Under the pieces are notes generated by a model that ran no database searches, was not told where the DNA came from, and saw only the letters and a list, made by a program, of their open reading frames with translations. From NCBI GenBank assembly GCA_002314265.1, contig DCEW01000035.1:1-17383 (forward strand): a DNA stretch of 17,383 nucleotides. The letters run 5' to 3'. The translations under genes were made by a program, and so were the position numbers. Shown piece by piece: positions 1 through 9,239 of this stretch. How positions within the stretch are numbered: position 1 is the first letter of the stretch; every line of letters begins with the position of its first letter. This DNA comes from Flavobacteriales bacterium UBA1820. GTDB lineage: Bacteria > Bacteroidota > Bacteroidia > Flavobacteriales > UBA1820.

Positions 1-117
1 GCGCCCTTTTGCTTGCCCGCAGGTCCTGAACCAGCCTTGTTTTTTACAAGACAGAAGGTGCCCGCCTGCCAAACACGAAAATTTCGTTTCCCCCTTGCCG
101 TAGCGCTCGGCTTTTAC
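1..117. other. Left-edge non-coding stretch
   Basis: I see no supportable gene here. A short inverted repeat, CTTGT/ACAAG around a run of T (36-50), and the palindrome CGAAAATTTCG (76-86) are visible. A reading frame is open on the plus strand, but its translation resembles the translation of the promoter element near 12082-12126, so I take it as non-coding. The end of a gene lying outside the window cannot be excluded for the first 60 bases. Confidence 0.4.
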
Positions 118-125
118 TATTTTTG
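94..125 (+). promoter_or_regulatory. Bacteroidetes-type promoter, plus strand
   Basis: A -7 element TATTTTTG (118-125) fits the consensus TAnnTTTG. CTTG at 94-97 lies 20 bases upstream and is close to the -33 consensus TTTG. The stretch CGCTCGGCTTTTACTATTTTTG closely matches one near 12119-12126, which supports a real, recurring promoter. Transcription would start near 132, about 200 bases before the methyltransferase gene, and would run through the hairpin at 148-179. It therefore drives either that gene with an attenuator-like leader or a very short RNA. The -7 element is also part of an inverted repeat (TTTTTGCC, 120-127, with GGCAAAAA, 136-143). Confidence 0.5.
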
Positions 126-137
126 CCTTTAAAGGGG

Positions 138-262
138 CAAAAAGAAAAAGCGGACGGGAAAAAGACTCCCCGTCCGCTTCTTTCCTAACAAATAATCATA
201 ACAATTAACACTAAAAACGCTTTGCTCTTTGAAACGCAATAAAAAATGAAAACACTTTCCTA
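138..262 (-). ncRNA. Candidate small RNA (speculative)
   Basis: On the minus strand a -7 element TACCTTTG (276-269) is followed about 80 bases later by a strong hairpin (179-148) and a U-rich tail (TTTTTCTTTTTGCC, about 149-136). That is the layout of a free-standing RNA of about 120 bases. The DNA between is AT-rich, has no convincing reading frame, and contains the 10-base sequence GTTAGGAAAG twice (264-255 and 189-180). The weakness is the -33 region: the nearest TTTG (303-300) is 23 bases upstream, slightly too far. I do not recognise a known RNA family. It could instead be the leader of a gene beyond the left edge. Confidence 0.3.
148..179. terminator. Bidirectional hairpin terminator
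   Basis: AAGCGGACGGG (148-158) pairs perfectly with CCCGTCCGCTT (169-179) around a 10-base loop. Further A/T pairing outside the stem (144-147 with 181-184) extends it past one bulged base. The minus-strand copy is followed by a good U tract. The plus-strand tail (CTTCTTTCC) is weaker, so termination is more likely leftward, with possible attenuation rightward. Confidence 0.6.
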
Positions 263-268
263 ACGCCA

Positions 269-276
269 CAAAGGTA
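269..276 (-). promoter_or_regulatory. Possible minus-strand promoter -7 element
   Basis: TACCTTTG on the minus strand matches TAnnTTTG exactly. The partner -33 element is weak: TTTG at 303-300 is at a 23-base spacing rather than 19-21. It would start a leftward RNA near position 262. Confidence 0.35.
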
Positions 277-330
277 CTCCGCCCCTCTCTGAAAAAATAC
301 AAAAGAAAAGTTATATTTTGGTTAAAGAAA

Positions 331-1536
331 ATGGCCTTCAACCCCTCGATATTAACATATGAATTCCAGACTTTTATCCGATCGGACCGCGCCAGTGCTC
401 TCCTGTCGGGGGGAGTGTTCGCCAGCCCCTTTAACGATATTTCGCCCCAGGAACTCGCCACCCAGATAAAAGGCTACCGCAAAGCCCTCGAAAAACTCCC
501 GCGTTTGGCCGCCCGGCAGGGCATCGTCTATCCTCCCGGAGTGTCCTTGGAGCAATCCTCGAGCGAAGCCACCGCGCGGTACAAAGCCTCCCTGCTTCCC
601 GAAGGCCGTCGCTGCGCCGACCTCACCGGAGGTTTCGGCATCGACACCCTGGCACTCAGTGAACGCTTCGCTCAAGTGGACTATTACGAAACGCAGGCGG
701 AACTTGCCCGGATCGCCGCACACAATTTTTCCGTCCTCGGAGCCGACAACATCGCGGTCCATTCCGAAGACGGCCTTGCGGCCCTGGAGACCACCCAAGA
801 GGAGTACGACCTCATATACGCCGACCCGGCCCGTCGAGACACCCACGCCCACCGGGTATTTTCGGTCGCGGACTGCACACCGGACATCGCCTCCGCCAAA
901 AACCTCCTGCTCTCGCGCAGCCGCCGCCTGCTGATCAAACTATCGCCCATGCTGGACATTGCGGCCACGCTACGGATCTTCCCCCAGACATCGCAAGTGC
1001 ACGTGGTGGCCGTGCGCAACGAAGTAAAAGAACTCTTGCTGGTAATCGAGCGCGGGTTTTGCGGCCAAGCCGTATGCTATGCCGCTGACCTCTACCCCGG
1101 GAGGGAAGACCGTATCTTTTCCGGAAAACTCTCCGCCGCCTCCCCCGCTCCACCGGTTTCCGCACCCGAAGCATACCTCTACGACCCCTCGGCGGCTCTG
1201 CGCAAAGCGGGATTGGCCGATGCATACGGTCTGTCCGCAGGTCTGTCAAAACTCCATCCCTCCACCGGCCTTTACACCTCCCCGCAGCACATCGAAGGGT
1301 TCCAAGGGCGGGTTTTTCGTGCGCTGGGGACTGTAAACCGAAAGAACATCGAGGAATATTTTCCCCAGCGGCGCGCCTCGGTCGTAACGCGCAATTACCC
1401 GGCCGCCTCCGCAAGCCTGGCCAAGGATTTCCGCCTCAAGGACAGCGAGCGGATGTTCCTGATCGCCTTTCGCGACGACAGAAACCGTCCTCACCTTGTG
1501 GCCGCAGAAAGAGTGGATCTCCCCTCCGGAGAATAA
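331..1536 (+). CDS. Class I SAM-dependent methyltransferase with THUMP-like C-terminal domain
   Basis: This 401-residue protein is probably a cytosolic RNA or DNA methyltransferase; its substrate is unknown. A SAM-binding glycine loop, DLTGGFGIDT (residues 97-106), begins the Rossmann domain. The catalytic-loop position carries YADPARRD (163-170), the variant seen in the THUMP-like methyltransferase family, instead of the NPPY of N-methylases. Residues 1-90 form an N-terminal helical part, and about 285-395 match the THUMP-like C-terminal domain in style (SKLHPSTGLY, RNYPAAS). The start at 331 is the first ATG after an AT-rich leader and has no Shine-Dalgarno, as is normal in Bacteroidetes. 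It stands alone, converging on glgX. The family is fairly certain and the specific function is not. Confidence 0.8.
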   Translation: MAFNPSILTYEFQTFIRSDRASALLSGGVFASPFNDISPQELATQIKGYRKALEKLPRLAARQGIVYPPGVSLEQSSSEATARYKASLLPEGRRCADLTGGFGIDTLALSERFAQVDYYETQAELARIAAHNFSVLGADNIAVHSEDGLAALETTQEEYDLIYADPARRDTHAHRVFSVADCTPDIASAKNLLLSRSRRLLIKLSPMLDIAATLRIFPQTSQVHVVAVRNEVKELLLVIERGFCGQAVCYAADLYPGREDRIFSGKLSAASPAPPVSAPEAYLYDPSAALRKAGLADAYGLSAGLSKLHPSTGLYTSPQHIEGFQGRVFRALGTVNRKNIEEYFPQRRASVVTRNYPAASASLAKDFRLKDSERMFLIAFRDDRNRPHLVAAERVDLPSGE

Positions 1537-1810
1537 ACTGACCGAGCCCCAGCCTCCTGTTGCCCAAAAATTTTTGCAGAAAATTTTCCACCCCCACCAA
1601 AAAAAGTCTCTAAAAAAATCGAAGCAAATCCTTTTTCAAAAGAAAATTTCTTCGCCGCACCCTACCCCTTCAGAAAGAAACAAGCCCCTTCGGAAAAAGA
1701 AAATTTTTCCTGTCACTTTCAAAAATCCGGTGTTTTTTTTCCAATAAAAAACGCTTCGCCGGCCACTTTTATACTTTTTATTTGAAAAAATTCCGGAGCA
1801 TTCCCAAAAA
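1537..1810. other. A-tract-rich convergent gap
   Basis: This 274-base spacer lies between the ends of two convergent genes and has no supportable reading frame. It is far richer in A and T than the flanking genes. AGAAAATTT occurs three times (1578-1586, 1641-1649, 1698-1706), 57 to 63 bases apart, and GGAAAAA/TTTTTCC forms a 7-bp inverted repeat (1692-1698 with 1704-1710). Transcription from both sides probably ends here, but I see no classic GC-rich terminator stem. Confidence 0.5.
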
Positions 1811-3910
<2,100 letters not shown>

Positions 3911-3923
3911 GGTCGTACGCTTA

Positions 3924-4811
3924 TCATTCGGCAGGATCGAGCGGGAATACCTGTTCGGCCGCATGGTACGACGAGCGCACCAAAGGTCCGCTCTGCACAT
4001 AGCGGAAACCCATCGCGAGCGCATCCCGGCGGTAACGGGCAAAGAGATCGGGATGAACGTATTGCTGCACGGGCAGGTGTTTGCGGGTGGGCTGGAGGTA
4101 CTGGCCGATGGTAACGATGTCCACGCCGGCCTCGCGCAAGTCGGAAAGCGTCTGGAGCACCTCCTGCTCCGTCTCGCCCAGGCCGAGCATCAACCCGGAC
4201 TTGGTACGGGGAGCCCCCAGTTCCTTCATCGTGCGCAAAACCTCCAGGCTGCGCTCGTAACGCGCCTGAACGCGCACCTGGGGCGTAAGCCGGCGCACGG
4301 TTTCGATGTTGTGGGAAAGCACCTCCGCAGAGGCTTTCACCACGGTGCGGAGATCGTCCCGGCAGCCTTTGAAATCGGGCACGAGGGCTTCGATAGTCGT
4401 CCCGGGCGAGGTGGCATGCACGGCGCGAATGGTTTCCGCCCACAGCGAGGCTCCTCCGTCCGGCAGGTCGTCGCGGTCCACCGAGGTGATCACCGCATGA
4501 CGCAGGTTCATCTCCCGTACGGCGCGGGCTACGCGCATCGGTTCGTCGGGATCGGGCGGAAGGGGCCGCCCGGTAGTTACGGCGCAAAAACGGCACGAAC
4601 GGGTACAGATGTCGCCCAGGATCATGAGCGTGGCAGTCCCTGCCCGCCAGCATTCTCCCAGGTTGGGACACGAACCGCTTTGGCAGATGGTATGCAGATG
4701 GCCGCGGCCCAGCGCTCCGCTGACCCCGGAATATCCCTGGCCGGCACCCAGACGGACCTTGAGCCAGTCGGGTTTGCGCAGATGCGGCGTTTTTTCTCGG
4801 TCTTTCTCCAT
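3924..4811 (-). CDS. lipA: Lipoyl synthase
   Basis: This radical SAM enzyme inserts two sulfur atoms into protein-bound octanoyl groups to make the lipoyl cofactor of 2-oxoacid dehydrogenases and the glycine cleavage H protein. The auxiliary cluster cysteines C43, C48 and C54 have CX4CX5C spacing. The radical SAM cysteines are C69, C73 and C76 (CTRSCRFC). The C-terminal RSSY motif near residue 275 supplies the conserved serine ligand of the auxiliary cluster. The 295-residue length is standard and every key residue is intact. The start follows the sigma factor stop by 6 bases and glgX follows by 13, so it is almost certainly co-transcribed with both. The partner octanoyltransferase gene lipB is not in the window. 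Confidence 0.96.
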   Translation of the reverse strand: MEKDREKTPHLRKPDWLKVRLGAGQGYSGVSGALGRGHLHTICQSGSCPNLGECWRAGTATLMILGDICTRSCRFCAVTTGRPLPPDPDEPMRVARAVREMNLRHAVITSVDRDDLPDGGASLWAETIRAVHATSPGTTIEALVPDFKGCRDDLRTVVKASAEVLSHNIETVRRLTPQVRVQARYERSLEVLRTMKELGAPRTKSGLMLGLGETEQEVLQTLSDLREAGVDIVTIGQYLQPTRKHLPVQQYVHPDLFARYRRDALAMGFRYVQSGPLVRSSYHAAEQVFPLDPAE

Positions 4812-4817
4812 GTTTTT

Positions 4818-5387
4818 CTATTCCAATCCTTTGAGCAACAGGCGACGCCCGCGCATCAACATCACTTTCACGTTCGAGGGCGAGATGCCCAGCCGCTGCG
4901 AAATCTCGGCCACTGTCATGTCCTGCCCGTAACGCAGCTGCAATACCTGCCGGTACGAGGGACGGAGGTATTCCATGGCCGAGGCCACGTTTTCCATCGT
5001 CTGGCTGTGGATCAGTTCGGACTCCGGCGTATCGTACGCCACAGCGTCGGGGGCATAGTCTGTCTCGCCGTCCGAGGATTCGCCGAGCACCTTGCGCGAA
5101 AAAAGGGCGAACAGCGGGGCATTGCGGCGGATGAAATCGACGTAATTGTTGCGGGCGATGTGCAGCACCCAGGTTTTGAACCGGTACGAAGGGTCGTAGG
5201 TGTCCAGTTTTTCAAAAGCCTTGGAGAACGTTTCGATGCACAGGTCCTCGGTATCCTCCGGACAGAGTTTGTAGGCGGACAAAAATGCGTACACATCCGG
5301 CCAATACGCACTCAAAAGCGCATTGAAGGCCGGTTGCGAACCGCCCAGAGCTTCCTCTACCCGTTTGCGTACCTTCTCTACTTCCAT
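4818..5387 (-). CDS. ECF-like sigma-70 family RNA polymerase sigma factor
   Basis: This 189-residue protein has a sigma region 2 (about residues 20-88, with DTEDLCIETFSKAFEKL and RFKTWVLHIARNNYVDFIRR) and a sigma region 4 helix-turn-helix (about 128-186, with MTVAEISQRLGISPSNVKV). A linker of about 40 residues, rich in Asp and Glu, joins them. It should direct RNA polymerase to a set of target promoters that I cannot predict. I start it at ATG 5387 because upstream in-frame sequence reads through the glycosyltransferase gene in a wrong frame. This start overlaps the end of that gene by 10 bases, suggesting translational coupling. No anti-sigma factor or TonB receptor gene lies next to it, unlike typical Bacteroidetes FecI-type sigma factors. 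Confidence 0.88.
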   Translation of the reverse strand: MEVEKVRKRVEEALGGSQPAFNALLSAYWPDVYAFLSAYKLCPEDTEDLCIETFSKAFEKLDTYDPSYRFKTWVLHIARNNYVDFIRRNAPLFALFSRKVLGESSDGETDYAPDAVAYDTPESELIHSQTMENVASAMEYLRPSYRQVLQLRYGQDMTVAEISQRLGISPSNVKVMLMRGRRLLLKGLE

Positions 5388-6499
5388 CCTTTGGGCAAAA
5401 GTGCTTGCGCTACCACCACCCGGCACAAACGCCAGGGCAAAAGAAGCACGTCGATCCCTATCCCGATCGCCATCCAGCGCGGATAAGCCAGCCTGCGGGC
5501 TTCGACCCAACCGGCCGCCGAGGATACACCCCACACCAGCACTATCCCCGCCCAATACGGCCAGTAAGTGTCCATCGTCCCCCCGCACCAGAGCGCCGAA
5601 ACGAGGAAAAACGCTTTGAGCAGATACGGCAGCAGGGCTTTCACCTGGGCCGAAGGGCGATAATGGCGAAAAGCGGCCCAACGGGCGATGTCCTGCTCGC
5701 GCCGGGCCGAGGCTGAAAACCGGGTATCGTCCCGCACGAGGGCGTCCGCCGTGCAAACGATCGCGGTATTGTCCCGATGGGCTGCGTCCTGAAGCAGGAA
5801 ATCCGCTTCCCCGGCCGGGACGCGTATGTCTTTCATGTAGCCGTTGCGCGCCAGGAAGGTCGATTTGCGCAGGGCAAAGTTGGACGAGCGGGCCCGGAAA
5901 GGACTCCCCACCCCCGCCCAAGCGACGTCGCAGGCCGAACGGCGAAAATCGAGCGCCGCCCACAGACCGCCTTCGCGCATGCCGGTGCATCCGATGAGGA
6001 ACTCGACCGGCGGACGGTTCATCCGCTCGGCAAGGGCATCCAGCCAATGTTCACCGGCCGGGACGGCGGTGTTGTCCAGCAGGACGATCCGTTCGTATTG
6101 CGCCGCCTTGACCCCCATGGTGATCGCAAATTTCCGTCCGGGCCAGGGATACGTCGTATCCTGAGGCACGGTTACGATGCGAAGTACCGTGGGATAATTG
6201 CGCTGGACGGATTTGAGGAACACGTCGGTATTGTCGAACGAGCGGTCGTTCACCACCACGATCTCGAACTTGGGGTATTTCTGCGCCAGGAGCGAAGGGA
6301 CGAGCACCCGCAGGGACTCCAAACCGTTGCGGCTGACCACCACCACCGAGATACCCTCCCGCTCTGCGGACGGGGAAGAGGCTGGACGCTTCCCGGAGGA
6401 AGGATGCTCGCGCGAGGCCAGCAGGACGAACACGTAGTACGCCACCAGACACAGCCCCGAGAGGGCGAACACCCAGAAAAGGATCGGATTTGTCATCAT
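5378..6499 (-). CDS. Membrane-anchored family 2 glycosyltransferase
   Basis: This 373-residue inner-membrane protein probably transfers a sugar to a lipid- or envelope-linked acceptor; neither donor nor acceptor can be predicted. One N-terminal membrane segment (about residues 6-28) precedes a cytosolic GT-A domain with ISVVVVSRNG (50-59) and VVVNDRSFDNT (81-91). The usual TDAD motif is replaced by LDNTA (141-145), which lacks the second acidic residue. GEADFLLQD (230-238) and EQDIARW (268-274) stand where the acceptor-site acidic motif and QxxRW normally lie. Three C-terminal membrane segments follow (about 288-307, 312-332, 343-364). The start is MMT at 6499 or 6496, 13 or 16 bases after the murB stop; frame extensions upstream are spurious. 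Confidence 0.85.
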   Translation of the reverse strand: MMTNPILFWVFALSGLCLVAYYVFVLLASREHPSSGKRPASSPSAEREGISVVVVSRNGLESLRVLVPSLLAQKYPKFEIVVVNDRSFDNTDVFLKSVQRNYPTVLRIVTVPQDTTYPWPGRKFAITMGVKAAQYERIVLLDNTAVPAGEHWLDALAERMNRPPVEFLIGCTGMREGGLWAALDFRRSACDVAWAGVGSPFRARSSNFALRKSTFLARNGYMKDIRVPAGEADFLLQDAAHRDNTAIVCTADALVRDDTRFSASARREQDIARWAAFRHYRPSAQVKALLPYLLKAFFLVSALWCGGTMDTYWPYWAGIVLVWGVSSAAGWVEARRLAYPRWMAIGIGIDVLLLPWRLCRVVVAQALLPKGWK

Positions 6500-6512
6500 C
6501 GTTTCTTCGGTT

Positions 6513-7577
6513 TCAAGGGCGCAAGGCGGCCAGCGAGGCGTTATCGACAATATTGACCTCCGGACGTATCTCCACGCCGAATTTCTCTCCGACATCGGCA
6601 CATATGTCGTGGCACAGGGACAGGATTTCACTCCCTGTGGCCTTTCCGTAGTTCACCAGCACGAGTGCCTGGGCAGTGTGTACCCCGGCGTCGCCCCGGC
6701 GGTAACCTTTCCAACCGGCCCGTTCGATGAGCCAAGCGGCGGGGATCTTCTTGTAATGCTGCGGCGAAGGAGCCTCCGGATCGAAAGAAGGCAAGTCGGG
6801 ATACCGGGCCGACAGACGCTCGAAAGTAGCGCGATCGACCACCGGATTTTTGAAGAAACTGCCGCTGTTGCCGATCCGGGCCGGGTCGGGTAATTTGGCA
6901 CGGCGGATCTCCTCGACCGTCCGGGCTACGTCGGCAAGCCCCGGCGAGGCGATGCCCTGCTGGGCGAGCGCACGACGGATGGGGCCGTAATCCAGCTTGA
7001 GGGAGTAGCGATCCGCATCGCACAAACGGAAAACCACCGAGAGGATGATGTAGCGCCCGCGAAACTCGTGCTTGAAGGCCGACTCCCGATAACCGAACCG
7101 GCATTCCTCCGCCGGGAGGACGACCTGCTCTCCGGTGCGGACATCGAGCGCTTCGACCCATTCGATGGTATCGCGGGCTTCCGCTCCGTATGCCCCGATA
7201 TTCTGAACCGGAGCTGCCCCGACGCGACCGGGAATAAATGCCAGGTTCTCCACCCCGCCCAGGCGATGCTCCACCGCCCAGCGGACAAAATCGTGCCATA
7301 CTTCCCCTCCGGCGGCCCGCACGAGCGTGGAGTCTCCCTGGCGGTCGAGGACTTCGATACCCCGGGAATCCATGTGCAGCACCAGCGCATCGAGGTCCTC
7401 GAGCAGCAGGAGGTTGCTCCCGCCCGAAAGAGGCATCAGCGGGCAGGCGTGCTCCCGGGCCCAACGGACGGCCCAGGCGACCTGGTCCGCGCTGGCGGCC
7501 CGCGCGAAGTACCGCGCCTGCACCTCCATACCGAAAGTATTGTACGGCTTCAGTGATATGTTTTCCTGTATCTGCAT
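6513..7577 (-). CDS. murB: UDP-N-acetylenolpyruvoylglucosamine reductase
   Basis: MurB reduces UDP-GlcNAc-enolpyruvate to UDP-N-acetylmuramate with NADPH through FAD, the second committed step of peptidoglycan precursor synthesis in the cytosol. The FAD domain shows SGGSNLLLLEDL (51-62) and GRVGAAPVQNIGAYG (117-131). The catalytic residues can be placed by analogy with the E. coli enzyme: R164 in GYRES, S240 in GSFFKNP and E340 in RPEVNIV. The insert around WKGYRRGDAGVH and the 354-residue length fit the E. coli-like type I enzyme. The start gives the canonical N terminus, NISLKPYNTFG. It is unusual to find it apart from other mur genes. Its leader is a T-poor repeat tract and holds no visible promoter, so it probably relies on transcription from sdaA. 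Confidence 0.96.
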   Translation of the reverse strand: MQIQENISLKPYNTFGMEVQARYFARAASADQVAWAVRWAREHACPLMPLSGGSNLLLLEDLDALVLHMDSRGIEVLDRQGDSTLVRAAGGEVWHDFVRWAVEHRLGGVENLAFIPGRVGAAPVQNIGAYGAEARDTIEWVEALDVRTGEQVVLPAEECRFGYRESAFKHEFRGRYIILSVVFRLCDADRYSLKLDYGPIRRALAQQGIASPGLADVARTVEEIRRAKLPDPARIGNSGSFFKNPVVDRATFERLSARYPDLPSFDPEAPSPQHYKKIPAAWLIERAGWKGYRRGDAGVHTAQALVLVNYGKATGSEILSLCHDICADVGEKFGVEIRPEVNIVDNASLAALRP

Positions 7578-7712
7578 GCTTTTCCTGTTTGTTTCGTATG
7601 TTTCCCGCGTTTTCCTTCGCGTGTTTCTCGCCGGGATCGTTCCGTGTGCTTTGCGCGTTTGCCTTGCGTTTGCCCCGCGCCTTTTTCCGTATCTTTCCCC
7701 TTCCCCTTCGGA
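7578..7712 (-). repeat. T-depleted, imperfectly repeated sdaA-murB spacer
   Basis: The murB-strand sequence of this 135-base spacer contains only four T residues and is built from degenerate units such as GGCAAACGC (exact copies 7674-7666 and 7663-7655, period 11), GGAAAACGC (7615-7607) and further GGAAA or GAAAC units up to the murB start. No TAnnTTTG promoter can exist in it on the minus strand. The RNA should be nearly unstructured and purine-rich. I see no reading frame or terminator. Confidence 0.6.
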
Positions 7713-9140
7713 TCAGCAATCGGGCAGGCTGACGGGGATTTCCGCTGCCAGGCCTCCTCGGGCTGTTTCCTTGTATTTGAAGTCCATGTCCTTGGCGGTT
7801 TCCCACATGGTTTTTATCACCTTGTCCAAGGAGACCACCGCCACATCGGGGTCGTTGTTGATGGCCCAGTTGGCCGCCGTGATGGCCTTGATTGCCCCCA
7901 TGGAATTGCGCTCGATGCAGGGCACCTGCACCAGCCCGCCGACCGGGTCGCACGTGAGGCCCAAGTGGTGTTCCATCGTGATCTCGGCCGCGGTGAGGCA
8001 TTGCGAAGGCTTTCCGCCCGAGACGTGGCACAAGGCGGCGGCGGCCATGGCGCTCGAAACGCCGATCTCGGCCTGACACCCCCCTTGGGCGGCGGAAATG
8101 GTGGCTTCCTTTTTGAAAATGCTGCCGATCTCCCCGGCCACCAGCAGGAATTCCACGATCTCGTCCTCGCCCGCTTTGGGATTGACAAAGGTCAGGTAAT
8201 AGAGCAGCACGGCCGGGATGACGCCCGAAGAACCGTTGGTGGGGGCGGTCACGATACGTCCGAGCGAGGCATTGACTTCATTGACCGCAATGGCAAAGGT
8301 GCTCACCCAGGTAAAGATGCTCTGTGCATCGGCACGTACCCGGCGCAACTGAACGGCCCAATCCCGGTATCCGTCGTAGATCAGGTAAGGTTTGATCCGG
8401 TCGTAGACATAGGCTGCGCGGCGTTTTACGTGCAAGCCTCCGGGCAATTCGCCCAAGGTATGGCAGCCGGTATAGACGCTGCGCAACATCACGTCCCAGA
8501 TGGCGAGCAGCTTGCGACGGATCTGGGCTTCGCTGCAAAGGGTCTTCTCGTTCTCCAGCACGATGTCGGCGATGGAACATTTCTGTTCGACGGTATAGGC
8601 CAGCAGTTGCTCCGCCCGCTGGATGGGATAGGGAAATTTCTTGCCGCCTTCCCCGCGGGAGGGACGCTCGCCTTCGCGCACGATAAAGCCTCCCCCGATG
8701 GAGTAGTACACCCGCTCGGCCAGCAAAGCCCCTTGCTCGTCGAAGGCCGAGAAACGCATCCCGTTGGAATGGAACGGGAGAAATTCGCTTAAAAAACGGA
8801 TGTCGGTCGAAGGGTGGAACTCGATCTCCCTCCCCCCGGAGAGGACGATGCGGTTGTGCAAGGCAATGGCGGCTACCGCAGGACGTATGTCCTCTACCGG
8901 AACCGTCTGGGGATCGGCGCCGGTAAGCCCCATCATGACCGCCGTATCGGTATAGTGTCCCTTTCCGGTAAGGGAAAGCGACCCGTAGAGATCAACTGCG
9001 ATGCGCTGGGTGCGATCGAACACGCGTTTTTTCCGCAACGCCTCCACAAACCGCAGCGCAGCCCGCCACGGTCCCAGGGTATGCGAGCTGGAAGGCCCTA
9101 CGCCTATCTTGAGAATATCGAATACGCTGATCTGTTCCAT
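7713..9140 (-). CDS. sdaA: L-serine ammonia-lyase, iron-sulfur dependent
   Basis: This single-chain L-serine dehydratase converts L-serine to pyruvate and ammonia with a [4Fe-4S] cluster. The beta domain is N-terminal (SSSHTLGPW, residues 17-25) and the alpha domain C-terminal ([31 protein letters not shown]). Cluster cysteines are C355, C397 and C408, with the same 42- and 11-residue spacing as in the Legionella enzyme. The protein ends in Cys (SLPDC, C475), matching the family's C-terminal cysteine that occupies the active site as the fourth iron ligand. I start it at ATG 9140 (MEQISVFDI); the upstream in-frame residues are spurious. The product is 475 residues. It lies between the pseudouridine synthase and murB in the leftward block. 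Confidence 0.94.
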   Translation of the reverse strand: MEQISVFDILKIGVGPSSSHTLGPWRAALRFVEALRKKRVFDRTQRIAVDLYGSLSLTGKGHYTDTAVMMGLTGADPQTVPVEDIRPAVAAIALHNRIVLSGGREIEFHPSTDIRFLSEFLPFHSNGMRFSAFDEQGALLAERVYYSIGGGFIVREGERPSRGEGGKKFPYPIQRAEQLLAYTVEQKCSIADIVLENEKTLCSEAQIRRKLLAIWDVMLRSVYTGCHTLGELPGGLHVKRRAAYVYDRIKPYLIYDGYRDWAVQLRRVRADAQSIFTWVSTFAIAVNEVNASLGRIVTAPTNGSSGVIPAVLLYYLTFVNPKAGEDEIVEFLLVAGEIGSIFKKEATISAAQGGCQAEIGVSSAMAAAALCHVSGGKPSQCLTAAEITMEHHLGLTCDPVGGLVQVPCIERNSMGAIKAITAANWAINNDPDVAVVSLDKVIKTMWETAKDMDFKYKETARGGLAAEIPVSLPDC

Positions 9141-9145
9141 CGTTC

Positions 9146-9185
9146 GTCGCTGTTTTTTCGTGATACCTGTCGCTGTCTTTTTTCG
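9146..9185 (-). repeat. Direct repeat in the sdaA leader
   Basis: Two copies of CGAAAAAA(GA)CAGCGAC lie just before the sdaA start on its strand, at 9185-9169 (17 bases) and 9160-9146 (15 bases), separated by 8 bases. They differ by two inserted bases. They make an A-rich leader ending 5 bases before the start codon, where Bacteroidetes often favour A-rich sequence instead of a Shine-Dalgarno. Confidence 0.6.
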
Positions 9186-9239
9186 AGAATCGCGGTCTCG
9201 CAACGACCGGAGTGTTTCCCGTAAGGGGACGTCCCGCGC

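Noticed and set aside
312..320. TATATTTTG as the promoter of the methyltransferase gene
   Set aside because: It has one extra base compared with TAnnTTTG and would leave a leader of only a few bases.
129..461. Minus-strand reading frame of 110 codons at the left edge
   Set aside because: It runs through the promoter and hairpin region and into the methyltransferase gene antisense; composition and content look non-coding.
3911..4042. N-terminal extension of GlgX
   Set aside because: These residues overlap lipA out of frame and do not resemble the start of GlgX proteins; ATG 3910 gives the normal N terminus.
5388..6047. N-terminal extension of the sigma factor to 409 residues
   Set aside because: The extension translates the glycosyltransferase gene in a wrong frame; sigma homology begins at the ATG at 5387.
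9184..9200. CGAGA/TCTCG inverted repeat as a terminator between the pseudouridine synthase gene and sdaA
   Set aside because: On the transcribed strand the hairpin is followed by A residues, not U, so it has the wrong polarity.
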